Origin: Ligula intestinalis
Taxonomy: Eukaryota; Platyhelminthes; Cestoda; Diphyllobothriidea; Diphyllobothriidae
Length of the DNA stretch: 64,000 bases
Reading direction: 5' to 3'
Assembly (NCBI GenBank): GCA_036362985.1
Contig: JAYGXS010000009.1
Location: 17,201,305-17,265,304, forward strand
Both the position numbers and the translations under genes were made by a program. The notes beneath the pieces were generated by a model that saw nothing but the letters and a program-made list of their open reading frames with translations, was not told where the DNA came from and did no database searches. Below, in pieces: positions 22,969 through 32,753 of this stretch (positions are counted from its first letter, which is position 1; each line of letters opens with the position of its first letter).

Positions 22969-25900
22969 TGGCGACGACTGGTGCTGGCCACTCGCGACAC
23001 AGTCACCTGTTTTATGTGACCGACAAGTCCACAGGGTTCCGTTTCTTGATCGACACAGGTGCAGAGGTTAGCTTTGTACCGCCCCCTCGTCGTCATCATC
23101 TCCAGCCATCGCAGTTTACACTGCAGGCTGCGAACAACACTTCTATCGCCACGTTCGGTCAACGGTCCCTAACTTTAGACCTTGGGCTACGTCGCCGTTT
23201 CCAATGGGTTTTCATCCAGGCCGACGTCCGGTCGCCTATCATTGGAGCGGATTTCCTATCCCACTTCGGCCTCATAGTCAACCTTAAACATCAGAAGTTG
23301 CTAGATCCTACCACTCAGCTGTTTACTGTCGGGTTAGTTTCGCGTGAGCCTTCCGCTGGCATCCACTTGGCCGTACCAAGCCCGCCATTTTCTGACATCT
23401 TGAGGGATTATCCTTCCCTCTCTAAGCCTTGTCAGTTTACGGAGCAGGTTCAACACGCTGTTCGCCATCATATCACTACCACCGGCAGACCGGTCCATGC
23501 TCATCCGCGTAGGCTTCATCCTGAGAAGCTACAAATCGCGAAGAACGAATTCGAGCACATGTTGAATTTGGGGATTATCCGTCCTTCGTCCAGTCCATGG
23601 GCTTCACCACTGCACATGGTTCCCAAAAAGTCATCTGATGATTGGCGGCCATGCGGTGATTATCGTGCTCTCAATCGAGCTACAGTCCCGGACCGGTACC
23701 TGATTCCCCATATTCATGACTTTTCCCACATGTTGGCTGGAAAGACGATTTTTTCCAAGATTGACCTCGTGCGAGCATATCACCAAATACCGGTCGCGGA
23801 GGAGGACATCCCTAAAACCGCCGTCACGACTCCATTCGGCCTGTTTGAATTCCTTCGCATGCCTTTTGGTTTGCCGAATGCGGCCCAAACGTTTCAGCGT
23901 TTTGTCGATGACATTTTGCGCGGTCTCTCCTTCACGTTCGTGTACATCTATGACATCCTTGTCGCCAGCTCGTCACCCGAAGAACATGTTGAACACTTAC
24001 GCCAAGTTTTCGATCGTTTTCAACAAAATGGTCTACAGCTCAACGTCGATAAGTGTCTTTTTGGCGTCACTTCTCTGGATTTTCTTGGCCATCATCGTGA
24101 TCAAAACGGGATCACACCCCTCCCAGACAAGGTGCAAAGCGTGTTGTCTTTTCCAGCTCCGAAGTCGATAACTCAGCTTCGCCGTTTCATCGGCCTAATC
24201 AACTACTACCGGCGTTTCATACCAAATTGCGCCGCCATCCTGGCACCTTTGACGGATCTTTTGAAGTCAAAGTCCAAGTCGCTTCAACTTTCACCCAGTG
24301 CTCTTGAAGCATTTGAGGCAGCCAAGAAAGCACTCGCGGACGCCACCCTGCTTCATCATCTGAGCACCGCTGCTGATACACAACATATTCTGACCATCGA
24401 TGCCTCCAACATTGCCGTAGGCGCAGTTCTGCAGCAACAGGTCCACAGACAGTTGCAGCCGCTAGCTTTTTTCTCTCAGAAGCTTCAGCCGGCGCAGACT
24501 CGCTATAGTACTTTCCCGCGTGAACTTCTCGCCATTTACCTGGCCATCCGTCATTTTCGACACCTGCTCGAGGGGAGAGATTTTCAGGTCCACACGGATC
24601 ACAAACCTCTCACTTACGCCCTCAAAGCTAAGCCAGATCGGTATTCGCCGCGCGAAGTACGTCACCTGGATTACATCTCTCAATTCACCTCAGGCATACG
24701 CTACGTCCGCGGTGATGAGAATGTTGTTGCTGATGCCTTGTCCCGTCCTGAGGTCAACGCTCTTATCACCACGTTAGATCTGGCAAAGCTTGCGGAAGCG
24801 CAGGCGCTTGATGACTCCATCATTGAAATGCTTGCGTCTTCTGTGCTTCAGCTGCGTGAGGCTCCCCTCCCCACGGCACCAGGCGCTATCGTGTGTGATT
24901 TTTCTACAGGTACCCCTCATCATGTAGTACCCCAATCCTACCGAAAGGTTGTTTTCGACCACTTCCATTCGCTATCCCACCCCGGTGTTCGTGCCGGCCG
25001 CAAACTCATCGCAGCCCGTTTCGTCTGGCCAAAGATGAACACCGACATTGCTATCTGGACCAGGCAGTGCTTAGCCTGTCAAAAGAATAAGGTCCAGCGA
25101 CACACCGTTTCACTTCCCAGCACGTTCGCGCTTCCCGACGCCCGTTTTCAACACGCCCACATGGACTTAGTTGGACCGTTACCCCCATCTCGCGGTTTCA
25201 CGCACATTCTGACTGCTGTTGATCGTTTCACACGATGGCCCATCGCCGTTCCCATCCTGGATACCTCGGCAGAGAATGTTGCCATGGTTTTCCTTACGCA
25301 CTGGATAGCCAACTTCGGTGTTCCAGCTACACTCACCACTGACCGCGGAAGTCAGTTCACATCTGCACTCTTCCGTAAGTTCACCAAACTGCTTGGGTGC
25401 TCGCATATCAACACCACTGCCTACCACCCAGCATCAAACGGCCTCGTGGAACGCCTTCACCGTCAGTTGAAGTCCACGTTGATGTCTCAACCTGCCCCGC
25501 ACAACTGGAGCGACAACCTGCCGTTCGTCCTCCTCGGCATTCGCTCGGCTGTTAAGGAAGACATTCAGTGCACTGCCGCCGATCTTGTTTACGGCACATC
25601 CCTCCGTTTACCTGGTGAGCTCGTGCAGTCTTCCTCCGTCACCCCTTACGCCACGAACACCTTCGTGCAACAGCTGCAGCAACGCATGGCCGCACTACGC
25701 CCAACCCCCACCCGCGCGACACCTCGACGCGTTTTCGTGCACGACGACTTGCACACAACCCCATTCGTGTTTGTCCGGCACGACGCGGTTGGCAGGCCCC
25801 TTTGCCCACCATACGATGGTCCCTTCAAAGTACTTGAACGGAAGGACAAATATTTCGTCATTCAAAGGGCCGATGCTGCTGATACAGTCTCCATCGACAG

Positions 25901-26120
25901 ACCAAAGCCGACCTTCGTTGAATGCACTACACTATCACCTGGTCCATCCACTTTCGGGGCACCTTCACCCTGCACTCCACCTGCAGCCCCCGGCCCACCG
26001 CCACCCTCCACACCCGAAACTACCCCCACCCCTCTAACCCCTCCCACTCCTCCCCCCACTTCTACTCGTTCTGGTAGACATGTTCGCTTTCCTACCAACT
26101 TGCGAGACTTTGTTGTTTAA
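22968..26120 (+). CDS. pol: Pol polyprotein (PR-RT-RNase H-integrase); RT box mutated
   Basis: The ATG overlaps the gag stop (TAATG), suggesting reinitiation. The frame is also open back to 22905, allowing a -1 shift. Counting residues from 22905: protease DTG at 50-52; RT beginning around [13 protein letters not shown], with FRPF-type [20 protein letters not shown]; catalytic box Y-I-Y-D at 347-350, where the first Asp of the usual Y-x-D-D is Tyr (codon TAT at 23949). RNase H shows [13 protein letters not shown] and [11 protein letters not shown]. Integrase has an HHCC finger ([11 protein letters not shown]...CLACQKNK), Asp in HMDLVGPL and [13 protein letters not shown], Glu in [12 protein letters not shown], and a PYDGPFKVL segment near the end. 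A Pro/Thr-rich tail follows. Without the first Asp of the RT box, polymerase activity is not expected, although no other break is visible. Confidence 0.92.
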   Translation: MATTGAGHSRHSHLFYVTDKSTGFRFLIDTGAEVSFVPPPRRHHLQPSQFTLQAANNTSIATFGQRSLTLDLGLRRRFQWVFIQADVRSPIIGADFLSHFGLIVNLKHQKLLDPTTQLFTVGLVSREPSAGIHLAVPSPPFSDILRDYPSLSKPCQFTEQVQHAVRHHITTTGRPVHAHPRRLHPEKLQIAKNEFEHMLNLGIIRPSSSPWASPLHMVPKKSSDDWRPCGDYRALNRATVPDRYLIPHIHDFSHMLAGKTIFSKIDLVRAYHQIPVAEEDIPKTAVTTPFGLFEFLRMPFGLPNAAQTFQRFVDDILRGLSFTFVYIYDILVASSSPEEHVEHLRQVFDRFQQNGLQLNVDKCLFGVTSLDFLGHHRDQNGITPLPDKVQSVLSFPAPKSITQLRRFIGLINYYRRFIPNCAAILAPLTDLLKSKSKSLQLSPSALEAFEAAKKALADATLLHHLSTAADTQHILTIDASNIAVGAVLQQQVHRQLQPLAFFSQKLQPAQTRYSTFPRELLAIYLAIRHFRHLLEGRDFQVHTDHKPLTYALKAKPDRYSPREVRHLDYISQFTSGIRYVRGDENVVADALSRPEVNALITTLDLAKLAEAQALDDSIIEMLASSVLQLREAPLPTAPGAIVCDFSTGTPHHVVPQSYRKVVFDHFHSLSHPGVRAGRKLIAARFVWPKMNTDIAIWTRQCLACQKNKVQRHTVSLPSTFALPDARFQHAHMDLVGPLPPSRGFTHILTAVDRFTRWPIAVPILDTSAENVAMVFLTHWIANFGVPATLTTDRGSQFTSALFRKFTKLLGCSHINTTAYHPASNGLVERLHRQLKSTLMSQPAPHNWSDNLPFVLLGIRSAVKEDIQCTAADLVYGTSLRLPGELVQSSSVTPYATNTFVQQLQQRMAALRPTPTRATPRRVFVHDDLHTTPFVFVRHDAVGRPLCPPYDGPFKVLERKDKYFVIQRADAADTVSIDRPKPTFVECTTLSPGPSTFGAPSPCTPPAAPGPPPPSTPETTPTPLTPPTPPPTSTRSGRHVRFPTNLRDFVV

Positions 26121-26170
26121 TCTTTTTGTACATCCTCTTTTGTCGAGCGTTTGTAACCCACCAACGCTCT

Positions 26171-26180
26171 GGTGGGGGAG
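26171..26180 (+). other. Polypurine tract
   Basis: GGTGGGGGAG lies 3 nt before the 3' LTR and is the expected plus-strand primer. A single T interrupts the purine run. Confidence 0.7.
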
Positions 26181-26183
26181 TTA

Positions 26184-26712
26184 TGTGGGCTCTTGGCCCT
26201 ACTTATGTGTTGTTTAAATTTATCAATAACCAATTTTGTTCAAAAAACTAAATACAACACACGGATACACTTTCGGTTTTGACGCGTGCTAGCAACTATC
26301 TTGCTAATCACCCTCCACGGCTCAACTCTCTCCTCACCGGCCGCTGTTTATTTTGCCCTTCAACGACACCTCTCTGGTGATCACTTTCAGGCTCCAGGAG
26401 AATCCAGCGACAATTTGCAAACGAGTTTTCTCTCCATTTTTGCGACTCGCAGCCCAACAAACTTGGATCCCAGTCCTCGCAGAGTTATCCTTTGGCAAGT
26501 CGACTACTTGACTACTGCCGACTAGGATCGTGAAGGATCTAAGTGAGTTGTATCATTTCTAATCTTCACCGTCAATCTCTTTACTGGATTTTACGACTTT
26601 TCCACTAGAATAGTCTAGTAAATCCCTTATTAGCAGTTAGTCTACCCTCGAAAGTTTTCCATTGCGTATTTGCTAAGACGTTTTGTATATTTGTAGTGAT
26701 AAAGCCCTTACA
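26184..26712 (+). repeat. 3' LTR
   Basis: TGTGGGC...CTTACA, 529 bp, followed by the ATAT duplication. Confidence 0.92.
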
Positions 26713-26798
26713 ATATGCGTAACTGAATTCTCTAAATGCTCACTCTTCATTTATCATTAGCGAGTATGATTTCTACCATGAAGACCGCATTATTAAGC

Positions 26799-27104
26799 TG
26801 GCTCCCTGTTTATACAGTTTTCCTCCTAAGTTGTTACTTCAGGTGTTTTTTCCCTGTTTTTTTTGCTGACCATAGCTTTTGAACTTCTCATGTTATTGAT
26901 TAGCCACTTGGCCACTCCTTATGACCTTGTGTTGATATCGATTTTTCTGTACGAATTTATTGTGTATCTTCTCTTTTGTGATTCACGTTAAGTAATGAGA
27001 GGTGGCAACTGACGAGCTCTCTCGAAATGATATGGATCCAATAAATCATTTTGCTGCTATTGCCATATTTAAATTTGCACCAGGGAAACGTTGCTTTAAA
27101 TTTC
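26799..27104 (+). repeat. PLE 5' pseudo-LTR
   Basis: Direct repeat of 29471-29776 with very few differences (for example GGTGGCAA versus GGCGGCAA at the ribozyme). It overlaps the start of the ORF. Confidence 0.9.
27001..27058 (+). ncRNA. Hammerhead ribozyme, 5' copy
   Basis: Stem I GGUGGCAA (27001-27008) pairs with UUGCUGCU (27051-27058). The CUGACGA core is at 27009-27015. Minimal stem II is a G-C pair closing the CUCUCU loop (27016-27023). GAAA is at 27024-27027. Stem III AUGAU/AUCAU (27027-27031 and 27045-27049) closes a 13-nt loop. The unpaired U27050 is the expected cleavage position. All invariant core bases are present. The one-pair stem II suggests weak activity as a monomer. Confidence 0.8.
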
Positions 27105-29467
27105 TGAAACAGCACCTCCCTTTGGATACCATCAAGTCTTTGGAAAGACTTTTGCAGTTAAGATGCCGAATAACGAAGGAAAATACACGAATTGAATTTT
27201 TACAGAACTGTCTGAATAACAAGCTATATCCTTCTGAGTTTTACAAAGTGCTTCGACGAGGAAAATTACGACCAACTTTTAAAAACTTGGACCGTCTTAA
27301 ACTATCAAAAATAGAAGATTCTATTCAGTTGGTGGATTACAACAAATCCTTTTTGTACCAGACAAAACATATTTTGGACAAGATAGGATTCTATTGCTGG
27401 TCTATCTTTATCAAGCATTCATATATCATACAAAAGAAGACCAGAGAAACATTCCGAAGGAAATTAGTCAGGTCAATTTGTAATAAGCCTACCGAGGATA
27501 TCTTTCCTCGAAACCCTGATGAATTCATCATGAATCTTTCGGATATTAAACTCAACAAGTTGCAAACCGAGGCCCTATCATTAGAACTCGACTTTTGTTT
27601 ACCTTACCAAAAAATTAACCCAGTAGAAGTTGAGGCACAATTTGAGGACTTGTACTCTCAACTGACTGACTTAAAACCTAGATCCAATGATGACTTAGGT
27701 TGGATGAAAGCAAAATTCGTGGACATCGCACACCAATACCGTAGAGCTCCAATAACACAACGCTCTCCCATAACTAAAGAACATACAATTGCTTTATCCG
27801 CATTAAAAAGGCACAAGGAAATAGTTATTTCCAAACCTGGCAAAGGTCATGGTGTGGTTATCCTCAATCGCAATGATTACGTTAAGAAAATGGAAGCCAT
27901 TTTAAAAGATTCCAGTAAATTTCGTCTAGAAGCAGAAGGAAAAGATGAAACCAAGGCATTGGAAGACTCTGCCTGGAAAATGATCAAGCTTCTGTTGGAT
28001 AATAATCTAATGGATTCCAAAACAGCTCTGTCCCTAAAACCCAGGGGTTCGTATATACCACGACTATGTGGTTTACCAAAAACACATAAAAAGGATATTC
28101 CTTTACGGCCAATTCTATCCATGTCAAACTCACCATTTCATAGACTAGCACAATGGCTTGTGAAGGAAATAGAACCGATTCGCAAAAGGTTTTCTTCTTA
28201 CACATTAAAAGATAGTTTCCATTTTGTGGACGAAATAAGACACCAAAATATTTCCGAAAAACACATGATATCCTTGGACGTTGAGTCATTATTTACCAAC
28301 GTTCCCTTGGAAGAAACTATTGATATCATTTGCACTTATTCTTCAGATACCCGTCTGGCCCCTGAAATATTACGAAACTTACTACAATTATGCACAAAGA
28401 ATGTCCAATTTCTATTCAATGGACAATTATACCGACAAATTGACGGAGTCGCGATGGGAAGCCCACTAGGACCTACCTTTGCTGACATATTTATGGGCCA
28501 TTTAGAAGACAAAGTATCTGCCAAATTGAACAATAACACACTATACAGACGATATGTAGATGATATATTTGCGATTGTGGACAATCCAAGGGAAGCCGAA
28601 GGATTATTGTCTACAATGAACAGTCTGCATCCTAAGATAAAATTTACCATGGAACAGGAACAAGATAACCATCTTTCCTTTCTCGACGTTAACTTATCCA
28701 GACAGAAAGATGGTTCCATTACACGGACGGTCTTCCATAAAAACACCTGGAAAGGACAGTATTTACATTATCTGAGTTTTGTTCCCATTCAATGGAAACG
28801 TAACTTGGTATATACTCTTTTCCAGAGGACCAGAATGATCTGTTCTACGTATACATTGGATAATGAATTAACCAACCTTAAACACACACTTATGAAGCGA
28901 GGATATCCAAGTCAATTTATAGACAAATACAATAAACCTCTAAAACCTAAATTGACTCAACAATTAGCACCAAAAAAGCCCGTCTTCATTTCCTTACCAT
29001 TTAAGGGCGACAACATACTAAACACTATCAAAAGACGCCTTCGTAATGCCATTGAAAGGACGTACTATGCTGCTGATCTGATAATTTGCAATCTGACAAA
29101 GCCTTTACCAGTTCCTCATGCGAAGGATGCCATGCCGATGCACGCCACTTCAAACTGTATTTATGAATTTACATGTACTTGCGGATGCAAGTACATAGGG
29201 CGAACGCAGAGGCAATTGGCCACCAGAGCTAAGGAACATTTACCTAGCTGGCCAATGAAACGAGAAAACAGAATTCCCCGATCCTCAATTACTGAACATC
29301 TGTTAGACTCGGGCCATTCTGTTGACCCCAAAACGTCCTTCCGAGTACTTGTTCGAGCACGAACAACTCGCACTTTACGCTACCTGGAGGCAGCCTACAT
29401 AAGGCGGGTCAAACCCGACCTATGTAAACAGTTGGAGCACGTAGTGAACCTAACTTTGCCTTGGTAA
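27032..29467 (+). CDS. PLE reverse transcriptase with C-terminal GIY-YIG endonuclease
   Basis: The frame is open from 27002, and its first ATG is 27032, inside the ribozyme, giving 811 residues. In numbering from 27002: an N-terminal segment with FKFAPGKRCFKFLKQ; an RT with LKRHKEIVISKPGKGHGVVI, PLRPILSMSNSPFHRLAQWL, GVAMGSPLGPTFADIF and a catalytic YVDD at 518-521, followed by HLSFLDVNLSRQ; then a linker ending in CIYEFTCTCGCKYIGRTQRQ, where KYIG at 730-733 is the YIG half of the GIY-YIG fold. Cys residues before it and H in ITEHLLDSGH fit the Cys/His finger common in these enzymes. The EAAYIRRVKPDLC tail may supply the helix carrying the metal-binding Glu. No stop or frameshift. RT copies the element RNA onto a nick made by the endonuclease; PLE RTs are related to telomerase. 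Confidence 0.93.
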   Translation: MDPINHFAAIAIFKFAPGKRCFKFLKQHLPLDTIKSLERLLQLRCRITKENTRIEFLQNCLNNKLYPSEFYKVLRRGKLRPTFKNLDRLKLSKIEDSIQLVDYNKSFLYQTKHILDKIGFYCWSIFIKHSYIIQKKTRETFRRKLVRSICNKPTEDIFPRNPDEFIMNLSDIKLNKLQTEALSLELDFCLPYQKINPVEVEAQFEDLYSQLTDLKPRSNDDLGWMKAKFVDIAHQYRRAPITQRSPITKEHTIALSALKRHKEIVISKPGKGHGVVILNRNDYVKKMEAILKDSSKFRLEAEGKDETKALEDSAWKMIKLLLDNNLMDSKTALSLKPRGSYIPRLCGLPKTHKKDIPLRPILSMSNSPFHRLAQWLVKEIEPIRKRFSSYTLKDSFHFVDEIRHQNISEKHMISLDVESLFTNVPLEETIDIICTYSSDTRLAPEILRNLLQLCTKNVQFLFNGQLYRQIDGVAMGSPLGPTFADIFMGHLEDKVSAKLNNNTLYRRYVDDIFAIVDNPREAEGLLSTMNSLHPKIKFTMEQEQDNHLSFLDVNLSRQKDGSITRTVFHKNTWKGQYLHYLSFVPIQWKRNLVYTLFQRTRMICSTYTLDNELTNLKHTLMKRGYPSQFIDKYNKPLKPKLTQQLAPKKPVFISLPFKGDNILNTIKRRLRNAIERTYYAADLIICNLTKPLPVPHAKDAMPMHATSNCIYEFTCTCGCKYIGRTQRQLATRAKEHLPSWPMKRENRIPRSSITEHLLDSGHSVDPKTSFRVLVRARTTRTLRYLEAAYIRRVKPDLCKQLEHVVNLTLPW

Positions 29468-29470
29468 CAT

Positions 29471-29776
29471 TGGCTCCCTGTTTATACAGTTTTCCTCCTA
29501 AGTTGTTACTTCAGGTGTTTTTTCCCTGTTATTTTTGCTGACCATAGCTTTTGAACTTCTCATGTTATTGATTAGCCACTTGGCCACTCCTTATGACCTT
29601 GTGTTGATATCGATTTTTCTGTACAAATTCATTGTGTACCTTCTCTTTTGTGATTCACGTTAAGTAATGAGAGGCGGCAACTGACGAGCTCTCTCGAAAT
29701 GATATGGATCCAATAAATCATTTTGCTGCTATTGCCATATTTAAATTTGCACCAGGGAAACGTTGCTTTAAATTTC
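29471..29776 (+). repeat. PLE 3' pseudo-LTR
   Basis: It starts 3 nt after the ORF stop and matches 26799-27104 over its full length. Confidence 0.9.
29673..29730 (+). ncRNA. Hammerhead ribozyme, 3' copy
   Basis: Same fold as at 27001. Stem I is GGCGGCAA/UUGCUGCU; the C here makes one pair Watson-Crick instead of wobble. CUGACGA is at 29681-29687, GAAA at 29696-29699 and the expected cleavage base is U29722. Cutting at both copies would release a unit-length RNA of about 2672 nt. Confidence 0.8.
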
Positions 29777-29779
29777 CTA

Positions 29780-30330
29780 GATATCATTAATTTTTCAAAT
29801 TGGCCTCAGTTTGTGCGCTCTTCACCAAGAGAAAAATATACTTTATTTCCTATTGAAGCAAAATACATTGCTCCTTTTTCCGTGAGTCAGGCATCATTTA
29901 CAAATGATGCCAAATGTTTTCCGTTTTGCAACCCTGACGGTTATCTTTGAGGTCGCTGTTGATGATCATCGGGGGTTCTCAGGTTGTCGCCAAATTTGTC
30001 TGCGAACTTGCATCATATCTTATCGCATCAATCTAACTTCCTTTTTAAGCAGTTTTTTCTCTAAGTGTTTTTTTTAAATCGGTGGCTAAGTCGCTTTATT
30101 AAGGGAAGAAGGCCTTCGCACTTGAGCTCCTAATTCATATCCGAATTCGCAAGAGTTCAACTTTGCAGGTTAGCACTGAATTAAAAATTTTCTGACGCAT
30201 TGAACTGCCACAAACCTGCCTCCATGAACGATGCGGCACTTTTTGCGACTTCTTGTCGACCGTTTTCGATGGCATCCTTGAATATGTGCCAAGCTATATT
30301 TTCAAACCCTATGCATCCGCACCCCCAGTT
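29780..30330. other. No feature recognised
   Basis: Sequence between the PLE and the LINE remnant. Short frames only. It may belong to the decayed 5' part of the LINE. Confidence 0.35.
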
Positions 30331-30339
30331 ACTCACTTT

Positions 30340-31700
30340 ATTTGCATCAAACAAAGAAATTGCGGCAGTACGCTGATGATTTAAAAGTCGCTTATCGATA
30401 TAAACCGGCAGATCGCACCATCGTGCTCGAGCTGATAAAAAGGGATCTTCAGGCCTTCGCCCAGTAGTGTTGCACATGGCGCCTCACCATTTAATGACAC
30501 AAATGTTCCGTTATGGTTGTTGGCGACGATCATCAACCGGAATTAAGTATTGATGGCCACGAACTAAATGTCCCAGGAGTTATCGAGGATTTGGGCATAT
30601 CCTACTCTTAGTCTCAATTTGTCAGAGCACTGTGCCCTGATAGTCTCGAAAGCACGCCGAACCACCGGATTTATCCTTAGAAATTTAAAGATTATCAAGG
30701 TTAGAACTAGCCTCTATAATATTTACGTGAGACCTTGTCTTGAATACTGCTCGCCCCTATTCAGTCTTCTGCGCACTAGTGAACGGAAGAAAATAGAATC
30801 GGTGCAGCACTTCTTCACTAGAAGTGTTTTTACTACAGAACACCGTAACTTAACCTACCAACAAAGGTGCGAACATATAAAGCTGGATCCCCTATGGCTT
30901 CGTCGATTGCAGAAGGGTCTTTTTTACTGTTTTAAGTTTTGAATGGTTAAACCTTTAATCCTCTTAGTACAATAAGGCAGCTTGAGCACTCTCGACGCGC
31001 CAGTCATCGAGACGTATTTTTATTTCTTCCTATGGCACGTACAGTTAAGTACTGGCAATTCTTTTCAGTAAATGCCATATCAATCTGGAATAAGCTGCCC
31101 AAAAGTATTAAAACCCAGCAAAACTACCCTATGTTTAAGAGAGCTATAACTAGTTTTTTACATTCAGGACAACTTTCACGAATTTTGGGTGCTGACTCTG
31201 TGGAATCTCTCTTTCACTCTGATGGCGTTCGTGGACTTTGAAGCCCGCCAGGCTCCATGCTGAAGATAATGCTGCTGAAGCAGCAGCCCGCAGTCTGCTA
31301 ACCCTTCAGCCGATAGCACGCAACTCTTGCCAATAACCATTGAAGGAAGACTGAGCACACTGTGTTCTTGTGCCAACCCTCTCCGTCTGGAACTAATGTT
31401 TTTAAACGATATGAAACAGTTCTACTGCTGATGAGTAAACTCAGCTTACAACTGTACATTTATTCCGTTTGTATCATACCTTTGAAGGCAGGTTTTTTTC
31501 ACTTGAAACAAACTCCCTATCTCACCCAGTATTGACAAAACAAAAAACCTGAAACAAAACCAATACTGGCTGCAACAAGGGAGTTTGTTTTAGGTTTTTT
31601 CTGGTCTTCGAGCTGTTGGAAGGCGCCCAAGAGGTGCATTACCAACTCTTTACAATTGACTGTAAACTGGCATAATAAAATATTATTATCATTATTAAAA
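30340..31700 (+). pseudogene. CR1-like LINE, 3' remnant
   Basis: Plus-strand frames show an RT box QYADDLKVAYRY near 30363, then VMVVGDDHQPELSIDG and VPGVIEDLGISYS. After a frameshift near 30600 come ARRTTGFILRN, LYNIYVRPCLEYCSPLFSLL and RKKIESVQHFFTR. Farther on, FFSVNAISIWNKLPKSI (31050-31130) is the usual ORF2 end of CR1/jockey-like elements. An ATT-rich tail (31668-31700) resembles the 3' microsatellite of CR1 elements. Frameshifts and stops show that it is dead. Confidence 0.7.
31506..31590. repeat. Perfect two-step hairpin
   Basis: AAACAAACTCCCT (31506-31518) pairs with AGGGAGTTTGTTT (31578-31590). Inside it CCAGTATTG (31526-31534) pairs with CAATACTGG (31561-31569). It may be a small inverted-repeat insertion in the LINE 3' region. 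Confidence 0.7.
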
Positions 31701-31824
31701 AAGCCAAGCTACAACTTCGTCAGCTGTGCATCTCAGAATTGCAGAGATTTTCGAATCAGCCTCTGTGGATCATTTTGTACCTGACCGAGTCATGAGCACT
31801 TAGGAAGCTAAACGTAGCAACATA

Positions 31825-32211
31825 CAAGATGTCCCAAAAAATGTATGCATATTTTAAATGATTGTAAACTTAGTGCTTACTGCAATTTTTTTACTTAAAA
31901 AATGTAAAACTATTTACAAGTATCATTTTATTTTTTCACTGTAGGTTCGCAAACTGACGTCCATTTGATCTAGGGACTGCTGACAACTTTAGGTAATGGA
32001 ATCGCATGCATTATGAAACAGTTCCATTCGTATTTGGGGACATTCATGTTCAATGGGTTCTCTCGTTCTCAATTATTTAACATAGTTTAAATGCAGTGGA
32101 AAAACAATAAAATGATACTTCTTAATACTTTTACATCTTCGAACTAATAAATTATACCAAACATAAAGGTTGCAATTGTTCAAAATGTGTATAATTTTTT
32201 GGGAAACCCTG
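31825..32211. mobile_element. Mariner-type MITE, 387 bp, TA target site
   Basis: The left end CAAGATGTCCCAAAAAAT and the right end (reverse complement) CAGGGTTTCCCAAAAAAT form imperfect terminal inverted repeats flanked by TA (31823-31824 and 32212-32213). The CAGGGTGTCCCAAAAA-like end is typical of Tc1/mariner relatives. A second inner inverted repeat (AGTATCATTTTATTTTTTCA / TGGAAAAACAATAAAATGAT) lies within. No transposase. Confidence 0.8.
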
Positions 32212-32526
32212 TATGTACCGTCATTTGTCCTCCTCTACACCAGGTTGCCAAATTCCTCCATTAATGAACGTAGATAAAAGTTTCGTTCTCGAAGACACTA
32301 ACAAGGCGGAATTGTTTGGTCCATTCTATGCAATATATCTATGCAACAAAGGAATCTGAGCCGGTACCATCATTTCATCCATACTCAGTCAATTTTACTA
32401 GTTTTTTCAATGAGTTTCCGTTTGGATTGAGTGTGTACTTAAGAATCTTTTACATGTTCAAGGTGTGTGAAGTAAAACCAATAATTTGCATAGTGTCTGT
32501 AGGCTGATATCCGTATCCACGCTTCC

Positions 32527-32532
32527 TTTATT
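32527..32532 (-). terminator. Polyadenylation signal AATAAA
   Basis: It lies on the minus strand about 220 nt after the stop of the 32754-54134 gene. Confidence 0.55.
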
Positions 32533-32753
32533 CGGCCGCTTTATCTGATACTGTAACCCTTCCCTATGATCAGTTAAAGCTTTTTTCATGCCTAATTTTT
32601 GACCGGCATGTAAAAAGAAGTCTGAATTGCAGTGTAAAACGATCTGGGTATTCAAGTCAGATTAACAATAATGCAGAGGAATAGAAGCTAAAGAAACAAA
32701 CAGCCGGGTTTTGGGGTTTCCATCCTATAGAAAGATGTTTACTGCTCTCGTCA

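Larger units (their letters stand above)
21315..26716 (+). mobile_element. Ty3/gypsy LTR retrotransposon, CsRn1-like clade
   Basis: The complete structure reads: 4-bp ATAT target duplications (21315-21318 and 26713-26716), 5' LTR, primer site for tRNA-Trp, gag, pol, purine tract, 3' LTR. Gag carries the [18 protein letters not shown] knuckle (CHCC), diagnostic of the CsRn1 clade first known from liver flukes, and that clade also uses tRNA-Trp. The LTRs differ at only a handful of sites over ~530 bp, so insertion is recent. Both ORFs are open, but pol lacks a key RT aspartate. Confidence 0.93.
26799..29776 (+). mobile_element. Full-length Penelope-like element with hammerhead-bearing direct repeats
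   Basis: 306-bp direct repeats (26799-27104 and 29471-29776) flank a single long ORF. They start TGGCTCCCTG and end CTTTAAATTTC. Each contains a hammerhead ribozyme. This is the tandem or pseudo-LTR layout described for PLEs. The element sits 86 bp beyond the LTR retrotransposon. I cannot identify a clear target duplication. Confidence 0.9.

Noticed and set aside
25862..26098. Gly/Val-rich minus-strand ORF
   Set aside because: Antisense shadow of the Pro/Thr-rich end of pol.
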